Assembly (NCBI GenBank): GCA_951799425.1
Contig: OX637406.1
Span: 30,126,390-30,190,389, forward strand
Direction: 5' to 3'
DNA from: Ilex aquifolium
Lineage: Eukaryota > Streptophyta > Magnoliopsida > Aquifoliales > Aquifoliaceae
DNA length: 64,000 nucleotides
The position numbers and the translations under genes were made by a program. Of this stretch, positions 12,101 to 22,642 are shown in pieces. The notes beneath the pieces are model-generated. The model was not told where the DNA came from. It did no database searches and saw nothing but the letters and a program-made list of their open reading frames with translations. Position 1 is the stretch's first letter, and each line of letters opens with the position of its first letter.

Positions 12101-13080
12101 ATCAAGCATATATCAACATTTTATTCAACAACAATTTCCAAGCATGTTATCACATAATCTCATGCAATTAACACACTTAATTCTCCAAAGCATAATATAA
12201 AAACATAGCATGCCCATATAACACAATCTTCCAAGAAATTACAATCTAACAATTTCTATTTACCAATTCACGTTAGAATTGATTTCACCCAATTCCAATA
12301 CCCATTTCAACAAATTAGCAACAATAGGTAAGTGTTATACATCTCTAACACCTACCCATTCCATATAGTCACCCTAGGTTGGAAATAAACCTAATTAGGG
12401 AGAAAACCCTACCTCTTGAAGCGTAAAACCACGGCAGGAAGCTTGAGGAATTCCAAATCACGCCTAAACCCTTGATTTCTCCAAGCCTCGTCTTTGGAAC
12501 TTCACCCAAATCTGTGCTTCTTGGTATGATTTTGTAGCCCTTGATGAGGAGAACAACTTTTGTTCTTGGCTTGTGTTGATTCGAGCAACGTGGAGGCGTA
12601 GATCGTAGAGAGAAGGCTTGAAACCCTTGTTCTTTCTCTGTCTTCTTCCTCTCTCTTTTCTAACGGTTAAAAGGCTGAGAATTGGGGAAGAAAATTTGAT
12701 TTTCTTCCCCTTTTATACTCTCCAAATACTTGGTCCTCATTTCACCACGCGTTCTCTTTTCCCGGGTCCGATTTTGACCCGAATCGATTAAATTTCGTCT
12801 CGGTTCAAGTTCAAAATATTTTTATATGAATTATTATCCAATTTTTGAAATTTTATTCCCGAGTTCGTTTATGAGGTCGCCTTGTAAAACGCGAAAAATT
12901 CGACTGTCTCGGAATTCGACAAAAATTGACGGGGTAGCTAGATTTCGCGAGACGAATCTAACGATGAGGTCTGCTTCGTCATCCGAGATCAAGAAAAATT
13001 TGGGTTTTCGACCCGTACTATAGTGGTAAATTACTGTTTGCCCTTTTTCATAAAAAGTTCAAATTTACCCGGGTTTTACA
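9113..13080 (-). repeat. 3' LTR of the Tekay element (split by a solo LTR)
   Basis: 9113-9742 matches 38117-38757 and 11641-13080 matches 38757-40154, so this is the second LTR of the same element. Its inner end is TGTAAAACCCGGG at 13080. A TATA box (TATAAAAG, complement of 12710-12717) is visible. The first 455 bases of the LTR's outer end, as present in the right-hand LTR, are absent. One CTACCGGTAG palindrome remains at 9138-9147. Confidence 0.9.
9743..11635 (-). repeat. LTR family A, copy 2 (solo LTR, TSD GTATT)
   Basis: A solo LTR of 1893 bp inserted in the Tekay 3' LTR. Perfect 5-bp duplications GTATT flank it at 9738-9742 and 11636-11640. The uninterrupted site GGTATTCATGGAC exists in the other Tekay LTR near 38754-38766, which confirms the insertion. 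It carries GTACCGGTAC palindromes at 11080-11089, 11141-11150 and 11166-11175 plus variants, not the CTACCGGTAG of copy 1. Confidence 0.93.
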
Positions 13081-13094
13081 TTCTTCCCCCCTTA
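13081..13094 (-). other. polypurine tract of the Tekay element
   Basis: Minus-strand AAGGGGGGAAGAA immediately precedes the LTR start TGTAAAACCCGGG, as expected of a plus-strand primer. Confidence 0.85.
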
Positions 13095-13199
13095 AAAAGA
13101 AATTTCGTCCCCGAAATTCACACACACATACACATTTAACCAAATGCATATGCAACAGTCAGATAATACTAAATGACTATAAGAATGTACATCCATCCT

Positions 13200-13812
13200 C
13201 GCACAAGAATGGATAACTGGTATGTATAGTATCTTCACACTCCCATGTCGCCTCCTCTACATCTCGGTGCTGCCACAACACCTTCACTAGCCTCACAGTC
13301 TTGTCTCACAAAACCTGCTCTCGGCTATCCATGATACGCACCGGTCCCTCCTCGAAGGTCCCGTCTGCATCAACAATCAACTCACCTCAATCCACCACAT
13401 GTGTCGGATCTGGATTGTACTTCCGGAGCATGGAGACATGGAACACCGCGTGAACACCTGATAAATTTGGTGGTAACGCCAACTAGTAAGTAATTGTATC
13501 AACCCTCTCGAGTACCTCGAAGGGCCCAATATACCTCAGCGACAGCTTCCCCCGCTTCCCAAATCTGACCACTCCCCTCTTAGGTATCACCTTCAAGAAG
13601 ACAAGGTCTCCGACCCCAAATTCTAAAGATCGCCGCCGTCTGTCAGCGTAGCTCTTCTGCCGGCTTTGAGTCGTGAGAAGACACTTTCGTATCAAGTCCA
13701 CCTTCTCCGACGTGTCTCTAACCAAATTCGGACCTGTAGAGGGTCTCTCTCCAACCTCCGTCCAACAAACCGAAGAACAACAAGGTCTCCCATAAAGTGC
13801 CTCATAGGGTGC
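13200..13812 (-). pseudogene. Tekay integrase C-terminus and chromodomain
   Basis: Minus strand: APYEALYGRP, QSRQKSYADRRRR, LEFGVGDLVFLKV and RYIGPFEVLERV are integrase C-terminal blocks of Tekay/Del elements. Further on (about 13221-13350), translation shows VRLVKVLWQHRD.EEATWE, the hallmark of a chromodomain, which targets such elements to heterochromatin. Broken copy. A family-B solo LTR separates it from the integrase core. Confidence 0.85.
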
Positions 13813-15609
13813 TGATTTGATCTGAAATATGTACACCCAAGTGCAAGCGGTCAAGTTGTTGTAATAATTCGGTGAAGTCCGGAGTCGAATCCACAGGGAA
13901 CTAATGTTGGTGTTTCGAAGTAAGTAGTGACAGAGACCAAAGTGACTGGAACTCTTGAGATTTAAAGTTGTGATGTTTGTGGATTTTCCTGAACAGAATA
14001 TAAAATTCTTTCCTAGAGGATTTTCTAGACAAAATATAATATAATTTCAAATGTAACAGTCACCCTTTAGCTCGAGGATCTGGACATGTAGTCAATCATC
14101 CGGTTGTTATACTTATGCTTGGGAACTCAATTTACTCCTGTGTCAACATAAAGCTAATCGGAAGATAAAGATGGATTGTGAGAATTAAGAGCATGGTTCT
14201 GATGTCTTTGTAGAGATTTACAAGAATTGTCTGTGCCGAGACTCAACCCGTCTACAAACAAGCAAGTGTTTCTACAAGGCATCCAACCATGGTGTTGGTA
14301 TTCCATTCTTAGTTGAAGCACAATAATGGTGAAGATTGAAAGGTAGCCATGAAGATCTAGCTGGAGTACTTGCAAAGGACCAATGAGTCTTCCTATGCCA
14401 AGAGTCATATATGTCATAGAGAGAACTCATTAGTTGTACACAGTACCTTATCTTTGCTAGATGCAATCAATCATTCAATAAGCAAGTAAGAGATAAAACA
14501 TTAAGCACAAATGAAATGCACAAATATAACTTCTGAAAGATTTATACATGTCTATCACCTCTTACTAAAGAGTGAATGAGAAACTACTCACTCTTCATGG
14601 CTTTGGTAAAGCTAGAAAAGTGAACGATTATCATCCCTCCAAGTAGAGGGGTTACACGGTAAAACACACTACACAAGGAGCCGACATTCGATGAAGAATG
14701 AGTGAATCACGTTCCACCCTTCACAGCTTTGGTAAAGCTCTAGAAAAGTGGATGAGTTTCACTCCTATAAGGGAAGAAGGAAGCTCAAATAATGGAAGAA
14801 AATGAAACTAATAATGAAAGTAGAAGAAAGCTAGTCACTTTTGTAGGGTTTCCACCCCAACCAAAAGATGATCTATCTCCCTCTATGCAAGTAAATGTAA
14901 GTCTAAGTCTAAGACTAACTCTACAACTGGCTCTAGCTCCCTTTGAAGCTCCCATAATGGGAGTATTTATAGGCAAGGATGAGGGGGCAAAGAAGTGTGA
15001 AAGAATAGTACAAGGTCTTCAAAGTCCAAGTGAGTGCCCCAAGGTCTGGATAGAAAATCAACCACTCTGCAGCCTGTCTGGTGACAACGTTTGAATGTTA
15101 GATGGCGTGCAAATGTTGTCTCCTGTCTTCCTTGATGGGCATTCGAATGCTGGATGGAGTTTGAACTTTCTACTCAAGTGGCCTTTGTTCTTCTATGAGA
15201 GTAACTGCAACACGCCATATGTCATTGCCCTAGCACTCAGCAGTTTGGTCCTCAAATAATTCAAGCCAACGTTCAAACGTGGATTGGCGTTTAAACGTAG
15301 TACTCAAGTACCTCTTTGTTTTTCTTCTTAGGGAATAGTTGCAACACACCATGTAACATCACCTCAGTAGTCTGGTCCTTAAATAATTCAAGAGGAAATT
15401 TGAATGTGGATTGGCGTTCGAACGTTCATGCCTTGTTTCAAACTTCTCCAATTTTCTTCCAGAACATGTGTGTGTTGCATGAAAGTTTGGTATTCATTGA
15501 CTTTAGGCCCTTGTACAATCTTTCTCCTGAAATGTCATCATTAAAAATTTATCAAAGCATAATTAGTCTTAAAAAGGCATAGTAAGTTGCTAATTTTGAC
15601 TACTAATCA
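13813..15609 (-). repeat. LTR family B, solo LTR (TSD GGTGC)
   Basis: A 1797-bp LTR homologous to the LTRs of Athila-B (18840-20726, 32976-34835). Minus strand: TGATTAGTAG start at 15609, end at 13813. Perfect TSD GGTGC at 13808-13812 and 15610-15614. TATAAATA lies at the complement of 14964-14971. Decayed AACGTTCGAACGTT palindromes lie at 15081-15440. It sits in the Tekay integrase. Confidence 0.93.
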
Positions 15610-16293
15610 GGTGCCATCTGTATGTTCGCCTGATAACTATTGTTGTAGGCGAACTTCACTAAGGGTAAGTGCTCTTTCCAGCTACCTTTGAGATTTAGGA
15701 CGCATGCTCGAAGCATGTCCTCTAAAGTCTCGATGGTACTCTCAGACTGACCGTCCATCTGGGGATGAAAAGTGGTGCTCATCATCAACTGTGTCCACAT
15801 AGCCCGCTGGAAACTCTCACAAAAATGGACCATGAACCTGGGATCCCGATCCGATACTATAGATACGGGCACCCCATGTAACTAGACTATCTCCCGTATA
15901 TATAGCCTGCAGAATTCCTCCAGTGTGAAGGTCATCTATACTACCAAAAAATGTGCCAACTTGGCAAGCCGATCCAAGATCACCCACACCGCGTCATGCC
16001 CCAGTGATGTCCGTGGCAAGTGGGTCACAAAATTCATCATGACATGCTCCCACTTCCACTCCACCATCTCCAAAGGCTGGAGTAACCCTGCAGGTCTCTG
16101 GTGCTCAACCTTGACTTACTGACACGTGAGACATCGACTAATAAAGTCTCCAACGTGCCTCTTCATCTCACTTCAATAGTACTGACGACAAAGATCATGG
16201 TACATCTTTGTACCACCTAGATGTACAGTAAAACAGGAGCAATGAAACTCCCTAAGGATCTCCTCTCTCATATCCATAGACTAAGGAATAGCT
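15610..16293 (-). pseudogene. Tekay integrase core remnant
   Basis: Minus strand: VSIVSDRDPRFM, FHPQMDGQSESTIETLEDML and FAYNNSYQ are the catalytic-core blocks of a Ty3/gypsy integrase. The first Asp (SDRDPRF) and the Glu of the Q.E.T block are recognisable. The zinc-binding region with GGTKMYHDLRRQ precedes it near 16200. Integrase would insert the cDNA. Broken copy. Confidence 0.85.
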
Positions 16294-18024
16294 TGACTTA
16301 TTCCGTCGTTCCTTAATCTCTGAACATCATCCCATAATATGTGTATGACTTATACGGATAGGTGAGTGTCACTCTCCCTCAGAATTATGCAAGAAATGGG
16401 ATAAACGGGTGTGTAAATGAAATGTGTGTGTGTGAACAAGAGTGCTCCCCAAGTGCAGAGAGACTTTCGAGTGTCATGTTTTGCTTGAAATTGGTATTCC
16501 AAGGTTGTCTCCTTAGGGAAGGAAGGTGAATTGTGTTGAAGGTGATTTTGGTGAAAAAAAAAAAGTGTAAAAATCTTTGAGTTTGAGTTTTGGTGAATTG
16601 TGTTCTTGATGAAAATGAAATGGAAACAAGTGTTGGCTAATCCAAATGGGTCATTCCAATAGGAATGCCAAAGCAACTCAAGACATTCTTCCAATAGTGC
16701 CTAGACGTTCGATTGGTTCGTAGGAAGCGCGGGACAAAAATGGAGGTGAGGATTCAAGCATACTTCGTGACAAGTCTATGATGTATCAAGAACTCACAAC
16801 CACGTCCACACTCAACCTAGTCACACCAAACCGTCTTACACTACGAGCAGGAATGAAAAAGAGTTGATTTAGCATACCCAAGAGGAATTCTCCCTTGGAT
16901 TAGCCAACTTAAAGTGATCCCTACTCATATTTAATTCAAGAACATGAAATGTGTCAAGAGACATGGTATTGAAATGGAAGTTAAACTTGTATTAAAGTGA
17001 AGAGAAGTGAAGCTACAAAAATAAGTGCATTTAATACCTAACTAAAAAGCTTGAAATGTAAAACTTGAATGTAACAATGGTAAGTTGAAAGATACTTGAC
17101 TAAACCTGCAATGCACTTGAAATAAATCACATCAAGTACAATAATTGAAGCTTACAAGACTCTTACAGAAGATTACAAGTGAAATGGGTAGAAGAAATGC
17201 AAAAATCTAACTTCTCTCTCTAAAACTGTCTTCCTCCTTAAGCTTTTCTCTCTCTATAATGCTCTACAATGCTGAATAATCTCAAGTGATCCCTGCATTT
17301 TCATCCATGGAGGTCTTCTCTGGTGTGTGACAGGCATCCCATCCATAGGAGGCTGAGTTGATGGCTTAGGAAGGCTAGGACAAGCCTAGCCTGCAACTTC
17401 CCTGACTTGTCTATTCTCTCTCTTCCTCATTAATGCTTGGGCCTCCAAAGTCCAAGCTTAGGAAAGGGGAGGCATGTATGTGTGTAAGAGATGTCAGGGG
17501 ACAAGCGGGAGAAGCATAGGTGGGGCCCCCAAATGGCAGAGCTTGAGTTGCAGGTTGTCTAGGCAAAACCTTCCAGAAGGTCGATGCGAACCTTCCGGAA
17601 GGTTTGTGCAGGAATAGTTAAAACAGTAGTCCAGTGAGCTTAACCTTCCGGAAGGTCGATGCAAACCTTCCAGAAGGTTCATTCCAGTAGACAAAACCTT
17701 CCGGAAGGTTTGGACAGTGAATAGGCAGACCAATTACAAACCTTCCAGAAGGTTTATGGCCAAACCTTCCGGAAGGTTTTCATCCAATTTGTCTTTTTCT
17801 TGATTTCTTCACCTGCCAATCCTTCCTTTAAGCTATCCCCTCATCTTCATTGACTTCAAACACTACGATGGGAGCTTAACTCAAGCCATTTACAACTTTT
17901 CACAAACATTCACATAAAACTTCATTAAACGGTAGATTAACTGCATTTCTTTCCAAATTCACAACAAAAGAAAGTATAAAAGGGTATAACCACATGCAAT
18001 ATATGTAACATTTTGTGCTAATTA
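16294..18024 (-). repeat. LTR family A, copy 3 (solo LTR)
   Basis: Homologous to the other family-A LTRs. Its start (TAATTAGCACAAAATG on the minus strand) is at 18024; the other end, near 16294, is approximate and no clean TSD is seen (GGAAC at 18025-18029 versus GGAAT near 16285). It carries about seven AACCTTCCGGAAGGTT palindromes or one-base variants between 17567 and 17778. It lies between RNase H and integrase of the Tekay element. Confidence 0.8.
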
Positions 18025-18834
18025 GGAACCACAACCCTTCCCCTATACCGAAGACTACCATCCACGTGAATAGCCCATCTCTCGTCACCTGTACCCGACT
18101 GTACCCGATCCCTGATGGACAATATCTCTATGTCCTACCTCTGGGACTCGATCACTCTGCTCAGTAGGGAAGGCGTAGCCACCAAACTCCCCAAAGTGCC
18201 CTGAGCCAGACCCTTGTAGTGTATCCCGAACTGTCCCACAGTCTCGAGCATCTGCCACTCCTAGGAAGCCACGCCAGCCAAGACTCCCTGTGACTTCTGG
18301 TTGAGTGCATCAGCCACCACGTTTGCTTTACTGGGATGGTAATGCAAAGTGAATTCATTGTCCTCCAAGTACTCCATCCACCTGCGTTGCCTCATGTTGA
18401 GGTCTCGTTGAGTAAAGATGTACTTTAGACTCTTATGGTTTGAAAGCACCTCAAATCGCTCACGATACAAATAGTGGCGCCAAGCCTAAAAGGCAAAAAA
18501 AATGGCTGCCAACTCCATGTCGTGCGTGGGATAATTCTGCTCGTGGCTCTTTAACTGTTGAGAACCATAAGCTACCACCCTGCCAGACTGCATCAACAGA
18601 CACCTGAGTCCGTCCTTAGAGGCATCACAATACACTATGTACCTCTGTCCTCTTTTTAGAACTACTAGAATAGGAGCTGAAGTAAGCCTCCTCTTTAACT
18701 CTTGGAATGTTTTCTCACACGAATCATCCCACTGAAACCTGGCCTCCTTCCGAGGCAACTTAGTCATAGGAGCAGCTAGTCGGGAGAAGTCCTCAATAAA
18801 CCTCCTGTAATACCCTGCCAATCCTAAGAAACTG
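18025..18834 (-). pseudogene. Tekay RT thumb and RNase H remnant
   Basis: Minus strand: [20 protein letters not shown] (RT connection), [17 protein letters not shown] (RNase H start), [18 protein letters not shown], and [13 protein letters not shown] (RNase H end). These are Tekay/Del blocks. RNase H degrades the RNA strand of the hybrid. Broken copy. Athila-B lies directly upstream in reading direction. Confidence 0.88.
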
Positions 18835-18839
18835 CGTAT

Positions 18840-20726
18840 TGACTTGATATGAAATATGTACACCCAAGTGCAGAAGATCAAGCTATAGTAATAATCCGGT
18901 TTGAGTCCGGAGTCGAATCCACAGGGAACTATTGATAGTGTTTCAAAGTAAGCAGTGGTGGAGACCTAGTGATTGTAACCCTTGAGATTTGAAGTTGTGT
19001 GATGTATGGGATATCCTGGACAGAATATAAGATTCTTTCCAAGAAAGTTTTCTAGGCAGCAAATAAGATAAGCACAAATGTAAAAAGGTCACTCTTTAGT
19101 TCGAGGATCTCGACATGTAGTTAATCATCCGGTTTAGTATATTTGTGATTGATAACTCAATTAACTCCCGTTTCAACCGCAAGTTAATCAGAAGATAAAG
19201 GTGGATTGTGAGAATTAAGAACATGATTCCAATGTCTTTCTAGAAGTTTACAAGAATTGTCTGTGCCGAGACTCAACCCGTCTACAAACAAGCAAGTGTT
19301 TCTACAAGACATCCAATCATAACATTAATGTTCCATTTCCATTCTTTAATTAAAGCACAATAATGGTGAAGATTGAAGGATAGTCATGAAGATCTAGCCG
19401 AGGTACTTGCATTGAACCGATGAGTATTTCTATACAAGAGTTATCTATGTTATAGAAGGAACTCACGGTTATACAAAGTACCTTAGCTTTGCTAGATGCA
19501 ATCAATCATTCAATAAGCATGGGGAATATAAAGCATTAAACGTAATCGAAATTACACAGATATACTTCCGGATAATTTATACATGTCCATCACCTCTTAC
19601 TAAAGAGTGAATGAGAAATTACTCACTCTTCATGGCTTTGACAAAGCTAAAAAAGTGAGTGATGCTCATTCCTCCAAGTAGAGGGTGCACAAGGTAAAGT
19701 ACAATAAATAAGGAGCCGATCTTCGACAAAGAATGAGTGAATCACGTTCCACCTTTCACGGCTTTGACGAAGCTCTAGAAAAGTGGAAGAGTTTCACTCC
19801 TATGAGGCAAGAAAGAAGCTCAAGCAATGGAAGTGAATAAAACATATATTGAAAGTAGAAGAAAGCTAGTCATTTTTTGGAGGGTGATCCGCAACAAAAA
19901 GACGATCTATCTTCCTTCTAAACATGGAATAACAAATATGACAAGTAGAAGAAGGCTAATCACTTTTGGAGGGTGATCCTCAACCAAAAGATCTATCTTC
20001 TTCTATGCATGTAATTGAAAGCTTAAGCCTAACACTAACTCTATAGCAAGCTAAGAGATGTTGGTCTACATGCCAAACTAATCTCCAAAAAAACTCTTTT
20101 TTTTCCTCCACTTTTACTCTCCCACCATGGGAGTATTTATAGGCAATGAGGAGGAGACAAGAGGGGGTGAAGGAATAGTGCATGGCTGCCCAAGTTCAAG
20201 TGAAAGCTAACCACTCTGCAGCCAGTCTGCAGACAACGTTCGAACGTTGTCTGGCGTTTGAACGTTGTTTCTATCTTTGCTTGATGGGCTTTCGAACGAC
20301 AGATGGGGTCTGACCTTCCCACTCAAGTGGCTTGTGGACTTCTGTTAAGTTCATTTCCACACTCCATGCAACATCATGGTCCTCAACTAATTCCAGGGGA
20401 CGTTCGAACTTTGATTGGCGTTCGAACGTGGTACTCAAGTACCTTAGGGTCTTCCTTCTTGGATGCAACACGCCATGTCTCAGTAGTCTGATCTTCACAT
20501 GATTGAAGGTAACGTTTGAACGTTGATTGGTGTTCGAACGTTCTTGCCAATGGTCCAAGCTTTTCCAATTTTGCTCCAGAATATGCTGGTGTTGCATGAA
20601 AGTCTGATATCCATCGCCGTTGGTCCCTTGTACAATTTATGCCCTGAAATGTCATCATTTAAACTCCATCAAAGTATAATTAGTCTTAAAAGGGCAAAAT
20701 AATATGCTAATTTTAACTACTAATCT
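18840..20726 (-). repeat. LTR family B, 3' LTR of Athila-B
   Basis: A 1887-bp LTR. TATAAATA is the complement of 20134-20141. AACGTTCGAACGTT palindromes and variants at 20235-20248, 20399-20430 and 20511-20545 lie about 100-400 bases upstream of the TATA box. The LTR-end block GGATTCGACTCCGGACTC...CACTTGGGTGTACA is at 18850-18930 (minus). Confidence 0.93.
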
Positions 20727-20743
20727 CACCCCCCAACCTAAAT
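20726..20743 (-). other. terminal polypurine tract of Athila-B
   Basis: Minus-strand ATTTAGGTTGGGGGGTGA abuts the 3' LTR. The same 18 bases recur internally at 26894-26913. Confidence 0.88.
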
Positions 20744-22640
20744 ATTACTAGTCTCTAGTAATACAATAATTTGAATGAAAATCTATTTCTAATGCCATTT
20801 TCGTAGGTTATCGAGTTGCATTTAGCTTATGCAACAAGCCGTTGAACCACTAGGTTTACCCTAATGGACGAGTGTTGTCTTGTAAGGGTTTTCAGTGAAG
20901 CTACCCACAAACTTCAGTTGAACAGATGTGCATGTGGGATTGCTGGTTAAAGTAAATTAGCATCATGGTCATTGGGACACCCAACCCTCAATTTTGACTC
21001 ATATCCCGCATGCGCCTCTTTCATAGGTATTTTATTCTATGCAAAAATTAGCATCAGTCACATTGGCATTTGGAATTCCCTGTGTAGTAGGAATGGACAT
21101 TCTAGAAACAAGAATTGTTACATAACAAACATTCCACTTTACCACCTTCTATGGATAGCTTTGATTTCATAACCCTCTCTTAGAATGCTCTCATCAAAAA
21201 ATTCGCTCCGATTATAGTGACTTGTCTCTCAAATGTCATGTAATCAGAGGATGGCCAGTCGAAAAATCACATGCACAATTAGCAAGTTTAAGGAAACAAA
21301 CCAATCATGTTTGGCATAATCTCATGGACGAATATTGATGCAAACGAAAGAAATGCTATTTAACATACCCCTGCTTTTGGTTGACAACACACACATACAT
21401 CAGACTTGAGATCAATTAGGGCTTTTTTATAGGTTGTAATGTGGCCAGAGGTCCGTAGCTAACGAAATGACGTCAATGATATTCAAAAGCTATCCCTTTT
21501 ATGTAGTGTAGCACACATCTTTCTAACTTTTCGACCTTTTGCCTAGAAATGATATTTTTTTTCTTTCATTTTTCTCATTTTTCACTTTCTTGGCAATTCT
21601 CTGTCTTTCTGTTTCTTTTCTTTTCCAATTGTTTCCACTAGTGTTCTTTTATTGAACAGTAGCCACCGTTGTCTTTTCTATTTCTCTTGTTTTTCTGTAT
21701 CATACTGATTTAGAAGTGGGTGTACAAAAATTAGATAGCAAGGTATGTCAAGTATATGTTTTTTTTTTTGGCTCGGTTATCATATGAGTTTCTTGAAAAT
21801 GAAATCATTATTTGAAGGCGAAATCATGGCTAACTAGGGATATAATTTTGTAAAAGAAGGGGCTAAGGCACAAAATTAAATCCAAAAGATGGCTTAAAAT
21901 CCTTTCTCAAGTATGTGCATATGTATGTGTCGTATGGACATATATGTCAATAGATCGCTTTAGTTGCGTCAATCAAGGCGAAATTAATGAGATTATTCAA
22001 AGATAGATAGTGAAAAACCTTTCTTGAGTAAATGTTGATATCCACTCAAAAGTATCGCAAGGCTCGAAACTTACCATGGTATCTTCATTATCTCCACTGG
22101 TTATGCCAGGTTTGTCATGGAATGTTGATTATATATCGATTCCATTTTCGAGTCCGATCATCTTGTACCTTAAAATAACAAATATCGATGTACATTTGAC
22201 ATTTTGGGCATAGAAAAAATACCATTGTTCAAGAAGCTGTGGTTTTAAGTCTAGATTTGCTAAGTTATGTGTCAAACCGATCATGTGATTAGTTACTTTA
22301 ACAAACAATCTTAACATCCATATTTGTTCCATCATTCATTAACACAAAATAGTATAATGCTAATTCTATGCATGCATTTAAATAGATAAAAGTGATAAAC
22401 TGAATCATTCAATTCACGAAAGATGATCTTTTAATTTAAACACCAACAATTCAATTCATCAAAAGAAAGACGTAACAAAACACACAAAAACTTTTAATCA
22501 TCCACAACGACCCACAAAAGAAGAAACTTATCCTCCAAAGAAGAATCAAACACACAAAACCACAATTAAGTACATAAATATCTCCTCCTCACTCTCCTCC
22601 AGCTCTACCAGCTCCACTCCTTAGGTAGCCGAGAATCTCC
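20744..22640 (-). other. Athila-B 3' untranslated region
   Basis: No supported gene. In minus-strand sense it contains a purine-rich tract (complement of about 21540-21720), the ATTACAACC block (complement of about 21433-21455), the CATGAGATTATGCC block (complement of about 21315-21335), and the CACTCGTCCATTAGGG / GGCTTGTTGCATAAGC block (complement of 20825-20905). These are in the same relative order as in Athila-A. Confidence 0.6.
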
Positions 22641-22642
22641 TC

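Noticed and set aside
17567-17778. CRISPR-like array of AACCTTCCGGAAGGTT repeats
   Set aside because: Plant nuclear LTR context, no constant spacers, repeats are palindromic sites inside a solo LTR.
20235-20545. terminal inverted repeats of a MITE (AACGTTCGAACGTT)
   Set aside because: The motif is inside family-B LTRs at homologous positions in each copy and has no flanking target duplications of its own.
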